Origin: Bacteroidaceae bacterium
Lineage (GTDB): Bacteria; Bacteroidota; Bacteroidia; Bacteroidales; Bacteroidaceae
NCBI GenBank assembly: GCA_016286165.1
Contig: JAEESE010000015.1
Span: 1-64,000 of the forward strand
Length of the DNA stretch: 64,000 nt
Direction of reading: 5' to 3'
Under the pieces are notes generated by a model. The model made no database searches. It was not told the origin of the DNA and saw only the letters and a program-made list of their open reading frames with translations. This document shows positions 19,111-27,522 of this stretch, in pieces. The translations under genes and the position numbers were made by a program. Within the stretch, counting starts at the first letter, position 1, and each line of letters starts with the position of its first letter.

Positions 19111-19322
19111 CCCCAGAGGGGCGTTGGAATTTAGGCAGGCGGCGAAGTGAGCGAAGCGAACGGAACCCCTGTATCATGTCAGGAGGTATATAGAGTGCCG
19201 TAGGTACGCTGGAACAAGCTCTATAATTCCGTCGTACCTACGGCACTCTATATACTATGCTCTAGGAACAGGGGTTCCGCTCCGCTCCACACCCTGCCTA
19301 AGCTCTGACCACCCCTACGGGG
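19111..19322. repeat. 212-bp imperfect palindromic element
   Basis: A nested inverted repeat. Inner arms 19186-19208 and 19233-19255 pair perfectly over 23 bp around a 24-nt centre. Next, GGAACCCCTGT (19162-19172) pairs perfectly with ACAGGGGTTCC (19268-19278). Further out, TTAGGCAGG pairs with CCTGCCTAA, and each end carries its own hairpin (CCCCAGAGGGG at 19111-19121; CCCCTACGGGG at 19312-19322). No gene fits. It has the shape of a MITE-like or REP/BIME-like non-autonomous element. Confidence 0.8.
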
Positions 19323-19412
19323 TTTGCAGGTCATCTGCTATATCATTCCCATAAAAAATAGGCTTAGGCCTACATTCAAGTTAGATTAGCCTTACAACCC
19401 GACTAAGCCGTT

Positions 19413-19449
19413 CTAATTTGCCGATAAAGCTAACCTAATTTGCCGATAA
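19413..19449. repeat. 22-nt period direct repeat
   Basis: CTAATTTGCCGATAA occurs at 19413-19427 and 19435-19449. The preceding bases hold looser relatives (GATTAGCC, GACTAAGCC). A related ATTAAGCC word repeats with the same 22-nt period at 43274-43325. The stretch 19323-19464 holds nothing else I can name. Confidence 0.6.
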
Positions 19450-19464
19450 GGTTGGGCATGTTTT

Positions 19465-20715
19465 TCAGTCCTTCTTATCTATGCGGAACAGCTTGTCGGA
19501 TTTGCGTATTTTAGCATCCACTCGAAAAGCTACGTTTGAACCTTGATGAGCCACTTCTACGGCTGAATTTGAGTCGTCGTGCATCTCCTCTATAACACCG
19601 TAAACGGCGCCCGTGGTAGGCCCTGTGACGAGGAATTTATCACCCACGTGCAGTTCGGCCGCTTCGATATGAAACTCACCTAATCCGAGTTTGGAATAAT
19701 ACTTCGTGCCGCGACCTATATATGTCTTCTGTTCAGTGGCCTGCGAACCGTAGACCTGAGTCCATTCGCCCAGGCGCTGACCTTGGTAATAACCGTCCCA
19801 GAAGCCTCGGTTGAAAACACGCGAGAGACGCTCGTCCCATTCGTCGAGCTTGGCTTCGCACCATTGTGATGAATCGGTGGTAAGTATCTCCAACGCTTCA
19901 CGATAACATTCAACTACGGTCTTGACATACTCAGGACCACGGGCTCGGCCTTCTATTTTAAAGACTCGAACGCCGGCATCTACGAGCTTGTCGAGGAATC
20001 TGATTGTCTTCAAATCCTTTGGCGACATTATATATTTGTTGTCCACCTCAAGCTCGATGTCGGTTTCCTTATCTTTGACAATATAACTGCGTCGGCATAT
20101 TTGCATGCATTCTCCTCGATTAGCGCTGCGGCCTGTGTTCTGAAGACTGAGATAGCACTTGCCGGACACGGCCATGCAAAGAGCTCCGTGGCAGAACATC
20201 TCTATTCTCACCAATTCCCCTGACGGGCCGCAGATGTGTTCTCGCTCGATGGAATCGTGTATTTCGCGCACTTGGTCGATGTTCAGTTCGCGGGCAAGCA
20301 CCACTACGTCGGCAAACTGAGCATAGAATTTCAATGCCTCGATATTCGAAATATTCAGTTGCGTGGACAGATGGACTTCAACGCCTATCTTTCGTGCATA
20401 GGTCATCACGGCAATGTCTGACGCTATCACTGCGCTGATTTCAGCTTCCTTGGCAGCATCAAGAATCTCGCGCATAAGGGGCAGGTCCTCGCCATAGATT
20501 ATGGTGTTGACGGTGAGATAGCTCTTCACACCATGTTCACGGCAGGTGGCAGCTATCTCCTTGAGGTCGTCGATGGTGAATGCTGAGGCTGAATGGGCGC
20601 GCATGTTCAGGCGTTCGATGCCGAAGTAAATACTGTCGGCACCAGCTTGTAAGGCTGCTGTGAGGCTGTCGCGCGAGCCCACAGGTGCCATTATCTCAAA
20701 GTCTTTTCTGGTCAT
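19465..20715 (-). CDS. Peptidase U32 family protein (tRNA hydroxylation-type)
   Basis: A 416-residue U32 family protein. The signature (Glu-Met-Phe-Cys-His-Gly-Ala-Leu-Cys-Met-Ala-Val-Ser-Gly-Lys-Cys-Tyr-Leu-Ser) and the following Asn-Arg-Gly-Glu-Cys-Met-Gln-Ile-Cys-Arg match, with the Cys cluster expected for an Fe-S centre. A TIM-barrel N-terminus begins Ile-Met-Ala-Pro-Val-Gly and a C-terminal beta-barrel domain ends the protein. Despite the peptidase name, characterised relatives (TrhP/YegQ, RlhA) hydroxylate tRNA uridine 34 or a 23S cytidine, so an RNA-modifying role is more probable than proteolysis. Confidence 0.88.
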   Translation of the reverse strand: MTRKDFEIMAPVGSRDSLTAALQAGADSIYFGIERLNMRAHSASAFTIDDLKEIAATCREHGVKSYLTVNTIIYGEDLPLMREILDAAKEAEISAVIASDIAVMTYARKIGVEVHLSTQLNISNIEALKFYAQFADVVVLARELNIDQVREIHDSIEREHICGPSGELVRIEMFCHGALCMAVSGKCYLSLQNTGRSANRGECMQICRRSYIVKDKETDIELEVDNKYIMSPKDLKTIRFLDKLVDAGVRVFKIEGRARGPEYVKTVVECYREALEILTTDSSQWCEAKLDEWDERLSRVFNRGFWDGYYQGQRLGEWTQVYGSQATEQKTYIGRGTKYYSKLGLGEFHIEAAELHVGDKFLVTGPTTGAVYGVIEEMHDDSNSAVEVAHQGSNVAFRVDAKIRKSDKLFRIDKKD

Positions 20716-20792
20716 ATCTGATAATGTATTGTATACAAAGATTAAGTCAGTGGCCGTTGTTCAACGAAAATAGCCTGCTAATTCATCGTTTT

Positions 20793-22025
20793 TTATTCCT
20801 TTGATTTCTCTGATTTCCTTAGCTGTCTGCTACAATTATACTTGTCAATGACTGTTGCTGCCATTATTATGATGAACGGCATAAACGGTATGTGAAAACG
20901 TGCTTCGCCGTGGCCTACGAGCAAGAGGACAATCGTGCCAATCACTACGACCGCAACTGACAGCGTATGAGTGCTGTGGCGATAGAATCTGAGCGATACC
21001 AAGGCGGTAATTAAGAGAGCGTAATAGAAGAGCAGATTAAAGACAGTGAGCCATTGAACTGCGGTGAAATGGGGAAATTTTTGCAGCAGAGTGTGCATGC
21101 TGAGCTCTTCGTACATGTAAACCCTCTCGCTTTTATCGGGCAGGAAGGTGCACATGTTCACGTTGTCGCTCACGTAAGTTTTTACGATTTTCTCGGGCAT
21201 CTGTGCCACATATTCCTTGGGGTGAGCCACGAGCCAGTCAATGAACATCGAACGCCATACGGAGTCCTTCTGAGCCACATTCCATTCGTTGTGCTCGCGA
21301 ACTGCCAATGAGTTGGGGTCGCAGCCCGTTGAATAATCCATAATTGACATCCACCCTGTCTTGGCTTGATAGAGGAACAGTCCGGATTGAACCTTATGGC
21401 AAGCGCCGATAATGCAAATCATGGCCACGTAACCGGCTACCAACTGGGCACTCTTGCGCCATTCCTTAAGGAAATACACTATCATTGCCGCCACGAAGAC
21501 AATGGCCATAGGGCGGAAATAGTTTGCCACGGCCAACAGTAATCCCCCGCTTACGATGTGATTTTTGGCTATTGCAAGGTATAATCCGGCCATACTGAAG
21601 AACATAAACGGCAGCTCGCTCAGCGCCGAAGTGCCTTCGCCATAGTTGGCTGGATACAGGATGTAGAGAATTAAAGCTATGATAGCAACGGGCTGATTGA
21701 TAAGGTGTTCGGCTATCTTATACAGGAAGAAAGCCGTGCAGCCTTTCATCAAGCAATACACGAAAAGCAGCGGAAAATAGCTGCCAGTGAGGGCGAGCGA
21801 ACACGCTGCGGCATTTATGCAACCTAGGTTCCAGAGAAATGGATATTCGTTTATCAGGCTCGCGACAGGATAGGCGTCGCCCATACTCACGCAGTCGGCC
21901 GCAAGGCTTATGTAGCCATTGCTGTCGGGGTAGGGCGTATAACCGCATACAAAGAGTATCACAATCTGTGCTGCGGTGAACAAAGCTATGAGCCAGACTG
22001 CTGCAGATGCCGTTGGTGCTTTCAT
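20793..22025 (-). CDS. Multi-pass membrane glycosyltransferase (GT39/ArnT-like)
   Basis: A 410-residue protein with about ten hydrophobic segments. The first periplasmic loop carries Tyr-Pro-Asp-Ser-Asn-Gly-Tyr, the usual site of an acidic catalytic residue in the GT-C fold. A Tyr-Pro-Ala-Asn-Tyr-Gly-Glu-Gly segment and a long periplasmic loop with Pro-Lys-Glu-Tyr-Val-Ala-Gln-Met follow. GT-C enzymes use lipid-phosphate sugars, but donor and acceptor cannot be read from the sequence. The TACCTTTG -7 element (22030-22037, minus strand) ends only 5 nt before the ATG, so the mRNA may have no leader. Confidence 0.72.
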   Translation of the reverse strand: MKAPTASAAVWLIALFTAAQIVILFVCGYTPYPDSNGYISLAADCVSMGDAYPVASLINEYPFLWNLGCINAAACSLALTGSYFPLLFVYCLMKGCTAFFLYKIAEHLINQPVAIIALILYILYPANYGEGTSALSELPFMFFSMAGLYLAIAKNHIVSGGLLLAVANYFRPMAIVFVAAMIVYFLKEWRKSAQLVAGYVAMICIIGACHKVQSGLFLYQAKTGWMSIMDYSTGCDPNSLAVREHNEWNVAQKDSVWRSMFIDWLVAHPKEYVAQMPEKIVKTYVSDNVNMCTFLPDKSERVYMYEELSMHTLLQKFPHFTAVQWLTVFNLLFYYALLITALVSLRFYRHSTHTLSVAVVVIGTIVLLLVGHGEARFHIPFMPFIIIMAATVIDKYNCSRQLRKSEKSKE

Positions 22026-22029
22026 GCCG

Positions 22030-22037
22030 CAAAGGTA
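22030..22037 (-). promoter_or_regulatory. -7 element abutting the glycosyltransferase start
   Basis: TACCTTTG on the minus strand, 4 nt from the ATG at 22025. A start site 5-7 nt downstream would fall on or inside the start codon. Confidence 0.5.
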
Positions 22038-22152
22038 CTTTATTAAATGAAAAGTGAAAAATGAATAATGAAAAATATAATCATCTTGTGATGAAAAGAG
22101 TAGTGAAAAGCAAAAACTTTCATCTTTAAACCTTATACTTTAAACTTTTTCT

Positions 22153-22160
22153 TACCTTTG
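22153..22160 (+). promoter_or_regulatory. -7 element abutting dus
   Basis: TACCTTTG followed by CACC and then the ATG at 22165. As with the divergent gene, the expected start site is at or within the start codon. Confidence 0.55.
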
Positions 22161-22164
22161 CACC

Positions 22165-23184
22165 ATGAAAATAGGAAATATCGATTTAGGTTATCGTCCC
22201 GCGTTTCTGGCTCCTATGGAAGACGTCACTGACATAGGCTTCCGTTTGCTTTGTCGCAAGTTGGGAGCTGCCATGGTGTATTCGGAATTTGTCTCTTGTG
22301 ATGCACTGGTGAGAATGGTAAACAAGAGCCTCAAGAAACTCGAAGTGTGCGACGAAGAGCGGCCCGTGGCCATACAAATCTATGGAAAAGACCCGGTGGC
22401 AATGGCCGATGCAGCACGTATAGTGGTTGATCAGGCTCACCCCGACGTGCTCGACATCAATTTTGGATGCCCCGTGAAGAAGATTGCAGGCAAGGGCGCT
22501 GGCGCCGGACTGCTGAAAGACCCGCCAAAGATGCTGGAGATAACACGCGCCGTGGTCAATGCCGTAGGCTCTGAAGTGCCTGTTACGGCTAAGACGCGTC
22601 TGGGCTGGGACAAGGAGAACATGATCATTGTGGACTTGGCTGAGCAACTGCAGGACTGCGGTATTTCAGCCTTGACCATTCATGGGCGCACACGTTCGCA
22701 GATGTACACCGACCAGGCGGATTGGACTCTTATAGGCGAAGTGAAGCGTAACCCCCGAATGAAGATTCCAATCATTGGCAATGGCGACATCACAAGCGGT
22801 GAACGGGCTCTCGAAGCTTTCGAGCGTTATGGCGTTGATGCCATAATGGTGGGGCGTGCTACCTTCGGCCGTCCATGGATTTTCACCGAGATATTAGAGA
22901 AAACTCATCCCGATAAAACCGAAAAAACTATCCCCGCCGACGGCCTTCTCGACTGGAAGATGGACATCCTGAAAGAGCAGGTTGAGACCTCTGTGGCCCG
23001 TTTGGGCGAGTTCAGTGGTGTGCGTCACGTTCGGCGCCATCTGGCCAATTCGCCTCTGTTCAAAGGTATCCCTGACTTCCGCCAGACGCGTATCCGCATG
23101 CTTCGTGCTGAAACCGTGGAAGAATTGTTCGAGATAATGGAGCAGACAAGGTCACTGCTGAAGGACTTGAATATAAACCAATAA
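22165..23184 (+). CDS. dusB: tRNA-dihydrouridine synthase
   Basis: A 339-residue FMN enzyme reducing uridines in tRNA to dihydrouridine. Seen: Phe-Leu-Ala-Pro-Met-Glu-Asp-Val-Thr-Asp at 14-23, Asp-Ile-Asn-Phe-Gly-Cys-Pro-Val-Lys-Lys with catalytic Cys102, Thr-Ile-His-Gly-Arg-Thr-Arg, Asn-Gly-Asp-Ile and Met-Val-Gly-Arg-Ala (phosphate site of FMN). The length and start match the DusB group. The intergenic gap to the divergent glycosyltransferase is 139 bp and contains AT-rich repeats of the GTGAAAAATGAA type. Confidence 0.92.
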   Translation: MKIGNIDLGYRPAFLAPMEDVTDIGFRLLCRKLGAAMVYSEFVSCDALVRMVNKSLKKLEVCDEERPVAIQIYGKDPVAMADAARIVVDQAHPDVLDINFGCPVKKIAGKGAGAGLLKDPPKMLEITRAVVNAVGSEVPVTAKTRLGWDKENMIIVDLAEQLQDCGISALTIHGRTRSQMYTDQADWTLIGEVKRNPRMKIPIIGNGDITSGERALEAFERYGVDAIMVGRATFGRPWIFTEILEKTHPDKTEKTIPADGLLDWKMDILKEQVETSVARLGEFSGVRHVRRHLANSPLFKGIPDFRQTRIRMLRAETVEELFEIMEQTRSLLKDLNINQ

Positions 23185-23203
23185 AAACCCTTTTAACTCC
23201 CCT

Positions 23204-25186
23204 ATGAATATTATGAAAAAGCTTATCCTTCTGTTTATCCTGAGCTTACCATTAGGTAACTTACATTCTTCGTTTTTCATCCTCCGTTCGTCATTAGGCA
23301 GTACAGCCGCCGCTGCCGCACCTTACACCATTTATCCTGTGCCGCAGGAGCAGGTTATAGCGCATCAGTCGGCAGGCGCACTCTCGCTCAACGTTTGTAT
23401 CGTAGCGGAGGACGGCATAGACGAAGTAACCCTGACGCGGGCCAAAGAGGTGCTCAAAGCCAATGGTTTCAGCTCCACAGTGGAAAAGAAGATAAATAAA
23501 AGCTGTGTTAACCTGTTGCTGGGCACTGCACGCTCAAACGGTGTTGCCGACCGTGAGGCTACTCGTTTGCGCTTAGGCCGCCATGTATTTTCACTCGAAA
23601 AATACGACCGTCATATTCTTAATCTCTCAGCAGGCAAGGCTGGCCTGGCGCAGATTCTCATTTTAGGCGAGAATACCGATGCTGTGTTCTGCGGCCTGGC
23701 ATCGCTTGAGCAGATACTCGAGCAATGCGATGTTCAGAATGGTAAGAAGTCGTTGCAGGCAGTAACTCTGTACGATTATGCCGATGTGCGCGACCGTGGC
23801 ATTATCGAAGGCTATTATGGCGTGCCTTATTCAGCCGAGGTTACCAAGGACCTTTTCCGTTTCATGGCTCGATATAAGATGAATACTTATATGTATGGAG
23901 CCAAGAGCGACCCCTACCACTCCAAGCTATGGGCTGATGCTTATCCCACTTCAATCACCGAAGATCAGAAGCGAATAGGCTATCTCACCCAACAGATGAT
24001 GGCCGATATCACTGCAGTAGGGCGTGCCACAAAGGTCAACTTTATATGGGCAATTCACCCGGGCACGGCTTTCACTGATCCTGATCATCCCGAGGTGCTT
24101 GAGCGCATTATGCATAAGTTCCAGGATATGCACCGCCTTGGCGTGCGACAGTTCGGCGTGTTTGTCGATGACGTGGGCGTGCCCTCGGACGATAACCTGC
24201 TGCGACTCGGTGCTGAGCGCCTGACACAACTGCAGAAAAATATCGACGAGCGCTGGAACACGGTCTCTGCAGAGCCGGCAGATACGGTGAAACCGCTTCA
24301 TTATGTGCCGCAGTTGTATGCTTTCTCGTGGGTAAGCCGCGAGCAGGGAAAGCGCTTCTTCAACTCACTTGCCACAGTGCCTGACAAGGTAAGGATTTAC
24401 ATCACCGGGCGCGCAGTGTGGACAGTGCCTAACAGTGAGGACCTCGCCATCGTGAGTGACTGGCTGGGACGTAAGGCCAGCTGGTGGTGGAACTACCCCT
24501 GCAATGATAATGACGTCACGAAGCTATTCCCTATGGATACCTACGCCAACTTCGCCGACGAGGCTCATATCAACGCTCTTGCCCGTTTAGAGGACGACCT
24601 TAAAGGTACCCAGACATTAATTATTAATCCCATGCAGCAGGGCGAAGTATCGAAGATAGCGCTCTTTAGCGTTGCTGACTATGCTTGGAATAACAGCGGT
24701 TTCAACAATAGTCGCTCGTGGGAAGCTGCCCTCAAGGCCGTGGTAGGCGAGAACTATGCAGGTGCCTTGCGTACTGTGGCGCCTTATCTGCGCTATTTTG
24801 ATGCTGATGCCCTGGCCTACGAGGTTACTAATTATCGCCGCAGCGTCAGCGAAGGAAGGCCCAGACCGGGAGCCTTGGTAGGACAACTGCGCAGCGTAAC
24901 GGCTGCCTGTGCCAAGCTTCGCGGCCTGAAGAACTCGTCGCGCGAGAGCGACCGCCTGCTCTACGAGGACCTACGCCCATGGCTGCTTAAGCTCGAGGCT
25001 ATGGCAACGGAGACTGTAGCCCGTCTTGAAGGGCGTGAAACCACCGCCATCGACCTCGACAACAACCCCGATTTCCAATTCCCAATACTCACGGGCATGG
25101 GCGATGACATAAGCCTCAGCGTGAAGACAACCGAGCCTTCAGCCAAGTATCTTCAGCCATTGCTGCTGGAGTTGAGGAATAAATAA
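23204..25186 (+). CDS. Secreted GH84 beta-N-acetylglucosaminidase
   Basis: A 660-residue glycoside hydrolase. After a signal peptide there is an N-terminal GH20b-like domain (Tyr-Thr-Ile-Tyr-Pro-Val-Pro-Gln-Glu-Gln), then the GH84 barrel: Arg-Gly-Ile-Ile-Glu-Gly-Tyr-Tyr-Gly-Val-Pro-Tyr-Ser and the catalytic Asp pair in Val-Phe-Val-Asp-Asp-Val-Gly (Asp322, Asp323). GH84 enzymes remove terminal GlcNAc from host O-GlcNAc proteins, mucins or hyaluronan-like glycans by substrate-assisted catalysis. It follows dus by 19 nt. Oddity: the sequence just after the signal peptide (His-Ser-Ser-Phe-Phe-Ile-Leu-Arg-Ser-Ser) is encoded by an AT-rich repeat (23264-23295). An ATG three codons in is an alternative start. 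Confidence 0.92.
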   Translation: MNIMKKLILLFILSLPLGNLHSSFFILRSSLGSTAAAAAPYTIYPVPQEQVIAHQSAGALSLNVCIVAEDGIDEVTLTRAKEVLKANGFSSTVEKKINKSCVNLLLGTARSNGVADREATRLRLGRHVFSLEKYDRHILNLSAGKAGLAQILILGENTDAVFCGLASLEQILEQCDVQNGKKSLQAVTLYDYADVRDRGIIEGYYGVPYSAEVTKDLFRFMARYKMNTYMYGAKSDPYHSKLWADAYPTSITEDQKRIGYLTQQMMADITAVGRATKVNFIWAIHPGTAFTDPDHPEVLERIMHKFQDMHRLGVRQFGVFVDDVGVPSDDNLLRLGAERLTQLQKNIDERWNTVSAEPADTVKPLHYVPQLYAFSWVSREQGKRFFNSLATVPDKVRIYITGRAVWTVPNSEDLAIVSDWLGRKASWWWNYPCNDNDVTKLFPMDTYANFADEAHINALARLEDDLKGTQTLIINPMQQGEVSKIALFSVADYAWNNSGFNNSRSWEAALKAVVGENYAGALRTVAPYLRYFDADALAYEVTNYRRSVSEGRPRPGALVGQLRSVTAACAKLRGLKNSSRESDRLLYEDLRPWLLKLEAMATETVARLEGRETTAIDLDNNPDFQFPILTGMGDDISLSVKTTEPSAKYLQPLLLELRNK

Positions 25187-25242
25187 AAGGCTCGCTCATA
25201 GGCTGCCAAAGAAAAAAAATGCTTCGCCTTGCAACTTTTTCC

Positions 25243-25250
25243 TATCCTTG
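25243..25250 (+). promoter_or_regulatory. Possible -7 element of cluster B
   Basis: TATCCTTG, one mismatch from TAnnTTTG. It argues that translation of the following gene begins after 25250 and not at the in-frame GTG at 25248. Confidence 0.35.
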
Positions 25251-25292
25251 TGCGTCAAACCTATGAACAGCAACAAAAAAACATATAAAAAA

Positions 25293-26276
25293 ATGAAAAC
25301 AAAACTCCTATCATTACTGTTTGCGCTCGTAGTTGGCGTTAACACAGTAGACGCTCAGATGACTGTTAACGGTCGTCCGGCAACAAAAGAAGAGAAGGCC
25401 GTAGCCGGCCAGATGGTGAAACAAGGCGTGCAGATGGCCAAGAAAGGCGCACAGATGGCCGTCACCGCAGTGGCTAATCCGTCTAAGACAGATGAGATAG
25501 AAAAAGAGCTCGAGAAGATGGGCGACGAGATGGAACGCCTGGGCGACTCACTCGAGAAGATGGCCGAAGACACTACCTTCCTCTATGGCGACAGTCTGGA
25601 ACTCGCCGGCGACAGCATAGAAATCACAGCCGATGACTTGGACGACTTCATCCGCGGCTTGGAAGATGGCTTGGGATCTCCCTTTCCTGCTTGGATGCAC
25701 ACATGGTGGGGAAAGATCATAGCAGGCTGCCTCGGACTGATTGGAGGCATATTTGCCATATTGTTAGCTATATTCATCATTGTGCTGATCTTCGGCATCT
25801 TCACCGCTCCTCTTTGGGTGGTAGCCCTCGTGGTATGGCTCCTTGTGCGTAACACCAAGAAGACCAATTCGCAGGAATATATGCGTTACCAGACACCACA
25901 TCCCGGGCGACAGGGCGCTCCTAATCAGACTGCTTCGGCTGGTGGCCAAGCCTCAACGGCTCAGGACGCCGCACAGAATACGTCTTCCTCTGCCCAGAAT
26001 GCCACGACAGGTCAGGGCTCTTACGCTTCAACCGATGGACAACCGAGTGCTGGAACGGCTTCAGATCAGCCTGAATATATGACATCGGAATACAATAATA
26101 ATGTACCTGACGAGCGCAGAGAGATGTGGAACAGCGGTATAATGTATGCTTGCATAGGCGTAGGACTTGGCATTCTCTTCTATTCATTGGGAATGGACGT
26201 CCTCTGGGGCATAGGTGCTCTCGTAGCATGCATAGGCATTGCCAAGATTATCATCGCTTCAACGAGGCCAAAATAA
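25293..26276 (+). CDS. Hypothetical membrane protein, first gene of sigma cluster B
   Basis: About 327 residues from the ATG at 25293, where a clean signal peptide begins (Leu-Leu-Ser-Leu-Leu-Phe-Ala-Leu-Val-Val-Gly, cut near Val-Asp-Ala-Gln); an ATG at 25263 is possible. Then an acidic, probably coiled-coil stretch (Glu-Lys-Glu-Leu-Glu-Lys-Met-Gly repeats), a pair of membrane helices around 150-190, a Gln/Ala/Ser-rich low-complexity linker, and two more membrane helices at the end. No family was recognised with certainty. It precedes an ECF sigma gene by 28 nt on the same strand and is probably co-transcribed; it may sense the envelope. Confidence 0.6.
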   Translation: MKTKLLSLLFALVVGVNTVDAQMTVNGRPATKEEKAVAGQMVKQGVQMAKKGAQMAVTAVANPSKTDEIEKELEKMGDEMERLGDSLEKMAEDTTFLYGDSLELAGDSIEITADDLDDFIRGLEDGLGSPFPAWMHTWWGKIIAGCLGLIGGIFAILLAIFIIVLIFGIFTAPLWVVALVVWLLVRNTKKTNSQEYMRYQTPHPGRQGAPNQTASAGGQASTAQDAAQNTSSSAQNATTGQGSYASTDGQPSAGTASDQPEYMTSEYNNNVPDERREMWNSGIMYACIGVGLGILFYSLGMDVLWGIGALVACIGIAKIIIASTRPK

Positions 26277-26304
26277 AGAAGTAAGTCGCTAAGCCATCCG
26301 TGCC

Positions 26305-26892
26305 GTGTCTGATTTAATTCTCATAGCGCAGGTAGTAGCCACAGGGAGCCATAAGGCCTTTGCCAAGCTGGTGGAGGCTCATCAGGCTCCCGTGAGGCGT
26401 TTCCTTCAACGCCTAACCCACGGCGATGCTATGAGGGCCGATGACCTCGCTCAAGAGACTTTCATCCGCGCTTGGCAGCACATAGGCGACTTTCGCGGCC
26501 TATCCGGCTTCGAGACTTGGCTGATGCGCATTGCCTACCGCCTCTTTCTCGATGATGAACGTAAGAATAAGGAACATACGCTCTCGCTCGACGAAGAGAA
26601 CCACGACAGGCTGGAGAACATTGCGGCTTTTGCCTCGCCAATTCCCAACAAGGGAGGTGCAGACGCAGGAGCTGCCAGCGGCGGTGCATTAGGCCTTTCA
26701 ATGGACCTGGACCTCGCCTTAGGAACGCTCTCAGAAGCCGAACGCACATGCGTCACACTGCAGTGCATCGAAGGCTACAGCATTCGCGATATATCAGGCA
26801 TTACAGGCTTGAACGAAAACACTATTAAAAGCCATCTGGCACGAGGCAAGCAACACCTTGCTGCTTTCCTCCGCAAGAATGGCTATGGTTAA
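26305..26892 (+). CDS. ECF RNA polymerase sigma factor (cluster B)
   Basis: A 195-residue sigma-70 family protein. Region 2: Asp-Asp-Leu-Ala-Gln-Glu-Thr-Phe-Ile-Arg-Ala-Trp and Phe-Glu-Thr-Trp-Leu-Met-Arg-Ile-Ala-Tyr. Region 4: Leu-Ser-Glu-Ala-Glu-Arg-Thr-Cys-Val-Thr-Leu and Gly-Leu-Asn-Glu-Asn-Thr-Ile-Lys-Ser-His-Leu-Ala-Arg-Gly. The linker between them is long and Gly/Ala-rich. It starts with GTG at 26305; no better ATG is present. A DUF5056-like gene follows. Confidence 0.88.
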   Translation: MSDLILIAQVVATGSHKAFAKLVEAHQAPVRRFLQRLTHGDAMRADDLAQETFIRAWQHIGDFRGLSGFETWLMRIAYRLFLDDERKNKEHTLSLDEENHDRLENIAAFASPIPNKGGADAGAASGGALGLSMDLDLALGTLSEAERTCVTLQCIEGYSIRDISGITGLNENTIKSHLARGKQHLAAFLRKNGYG

Positions 26893-26951
26893 ATAAACAA
26901 CTGGTTACACTGATTAAACGTATTGATCCACAAAGGTCAAATAATAAAACA

Positions 26952-26980
26952 AAGTTCGTCTAAGTCGTATAATCCGTTGT
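26952..26980. repeat. Dispersed TTCGT repeat, copy 2
   Basis: AAGTTCGTCTAAGTCG followed by TATAATCCGTTGT, clearly related to the copies at 90-117 and 37786-37884. It lies between the sigma gene and its partner. Confidence 0.65.
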
Positions 26981-26998
26981 TGATAATATAAAGTAGTT

Positions 26999-27415
26999 AT
27001 GAAGAAAACATCATTAACAGATGATCAGTTGCTGGAGTCCTTCTTCGCTGAGGCTCGCACTCCCCTGCCCGACGACGGCTTCGTGGAGCGCGTAATGACA
27101 GCCTTGCCCGAACATAGGGCTTCATTCATCACGCTACGCAGCTTGTCTAAGTTCATCAACGTTGTAGGCGTTGTGGCTGTCGTTATTGTTTCTGCCATCC
27201 TCTTCAGCAACTATATCACCACCCTGCATGTTGCAGACTTTTCCTTCAATTTCTCTTCGTTGTTCGTCAACTGCGTCCTGTTCCTGCATCGCCTGCCTGA
27301 TTATATCCCAAGGCTCAATTTCGAGCAAATAGTGGGCATAGCAGTGGCTACTGTCGTTCTCATGACACTTTTCATTCAGCAGTTTGCAACCATGCTGCAT
27401 AAAGCAGCCCGCTAA
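26999..27415 (+). CDS. DUF5056-like membrane protein, probable anti-sigma factor (cluster B)
   Basis: A 138-residue protein. The N-terminus (Leu-Thr-Asp-Asp-Gln-Leu-Leu-Glu-Ser-Phe-Phe-Ala-Glu-Ala, then Asp-Asp-Gly-Phe-Val-Glu-Arg-Val-Met) resembles DUF5056 proteins, which sit beside ECF sigma genes in Bacteroidetes. Two membrane segments lie at about 50-70 and 114-131. The anti-sigma role is inferred from position. Confidence 0.65.
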   Translation: MKKTSLTDDQLLESFFAEARTPLPDDGFVERVMTALPEHRASFITLRSLSKFINVVGVVAVVIVSAILFSNYITTLHVADFSFNFSSLFVNCVLFLHRLPDYIPRLNFEQIVGIAVATVVLMTLFIQQFATMLHKAAR

Positions 27416-27450
27416 TAAGTTCTTACCTGTTGAGAATTGAAGAATAACAA

Positions 27451-27486
27451 ATCGGTCGAGCCAATTGGCCCGACCGATTCTTTTTG
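27451..27486. terminator. Terminator between convergent genes
   Basis: AATCGGTCG pairs with CGACCGATT (9 bp) and encloses the palindrome GCCAATTGGC; CTTTTT follows on the plus strand. It serves the cluster B operon and perhaps also the minus-strand dockerin gene ending at 27523. Confidence 0.8.
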
Positions 27487-27522
27487 CTTATGTGAAAGTT
27501 CATCAAAAGATGACTGACCACC

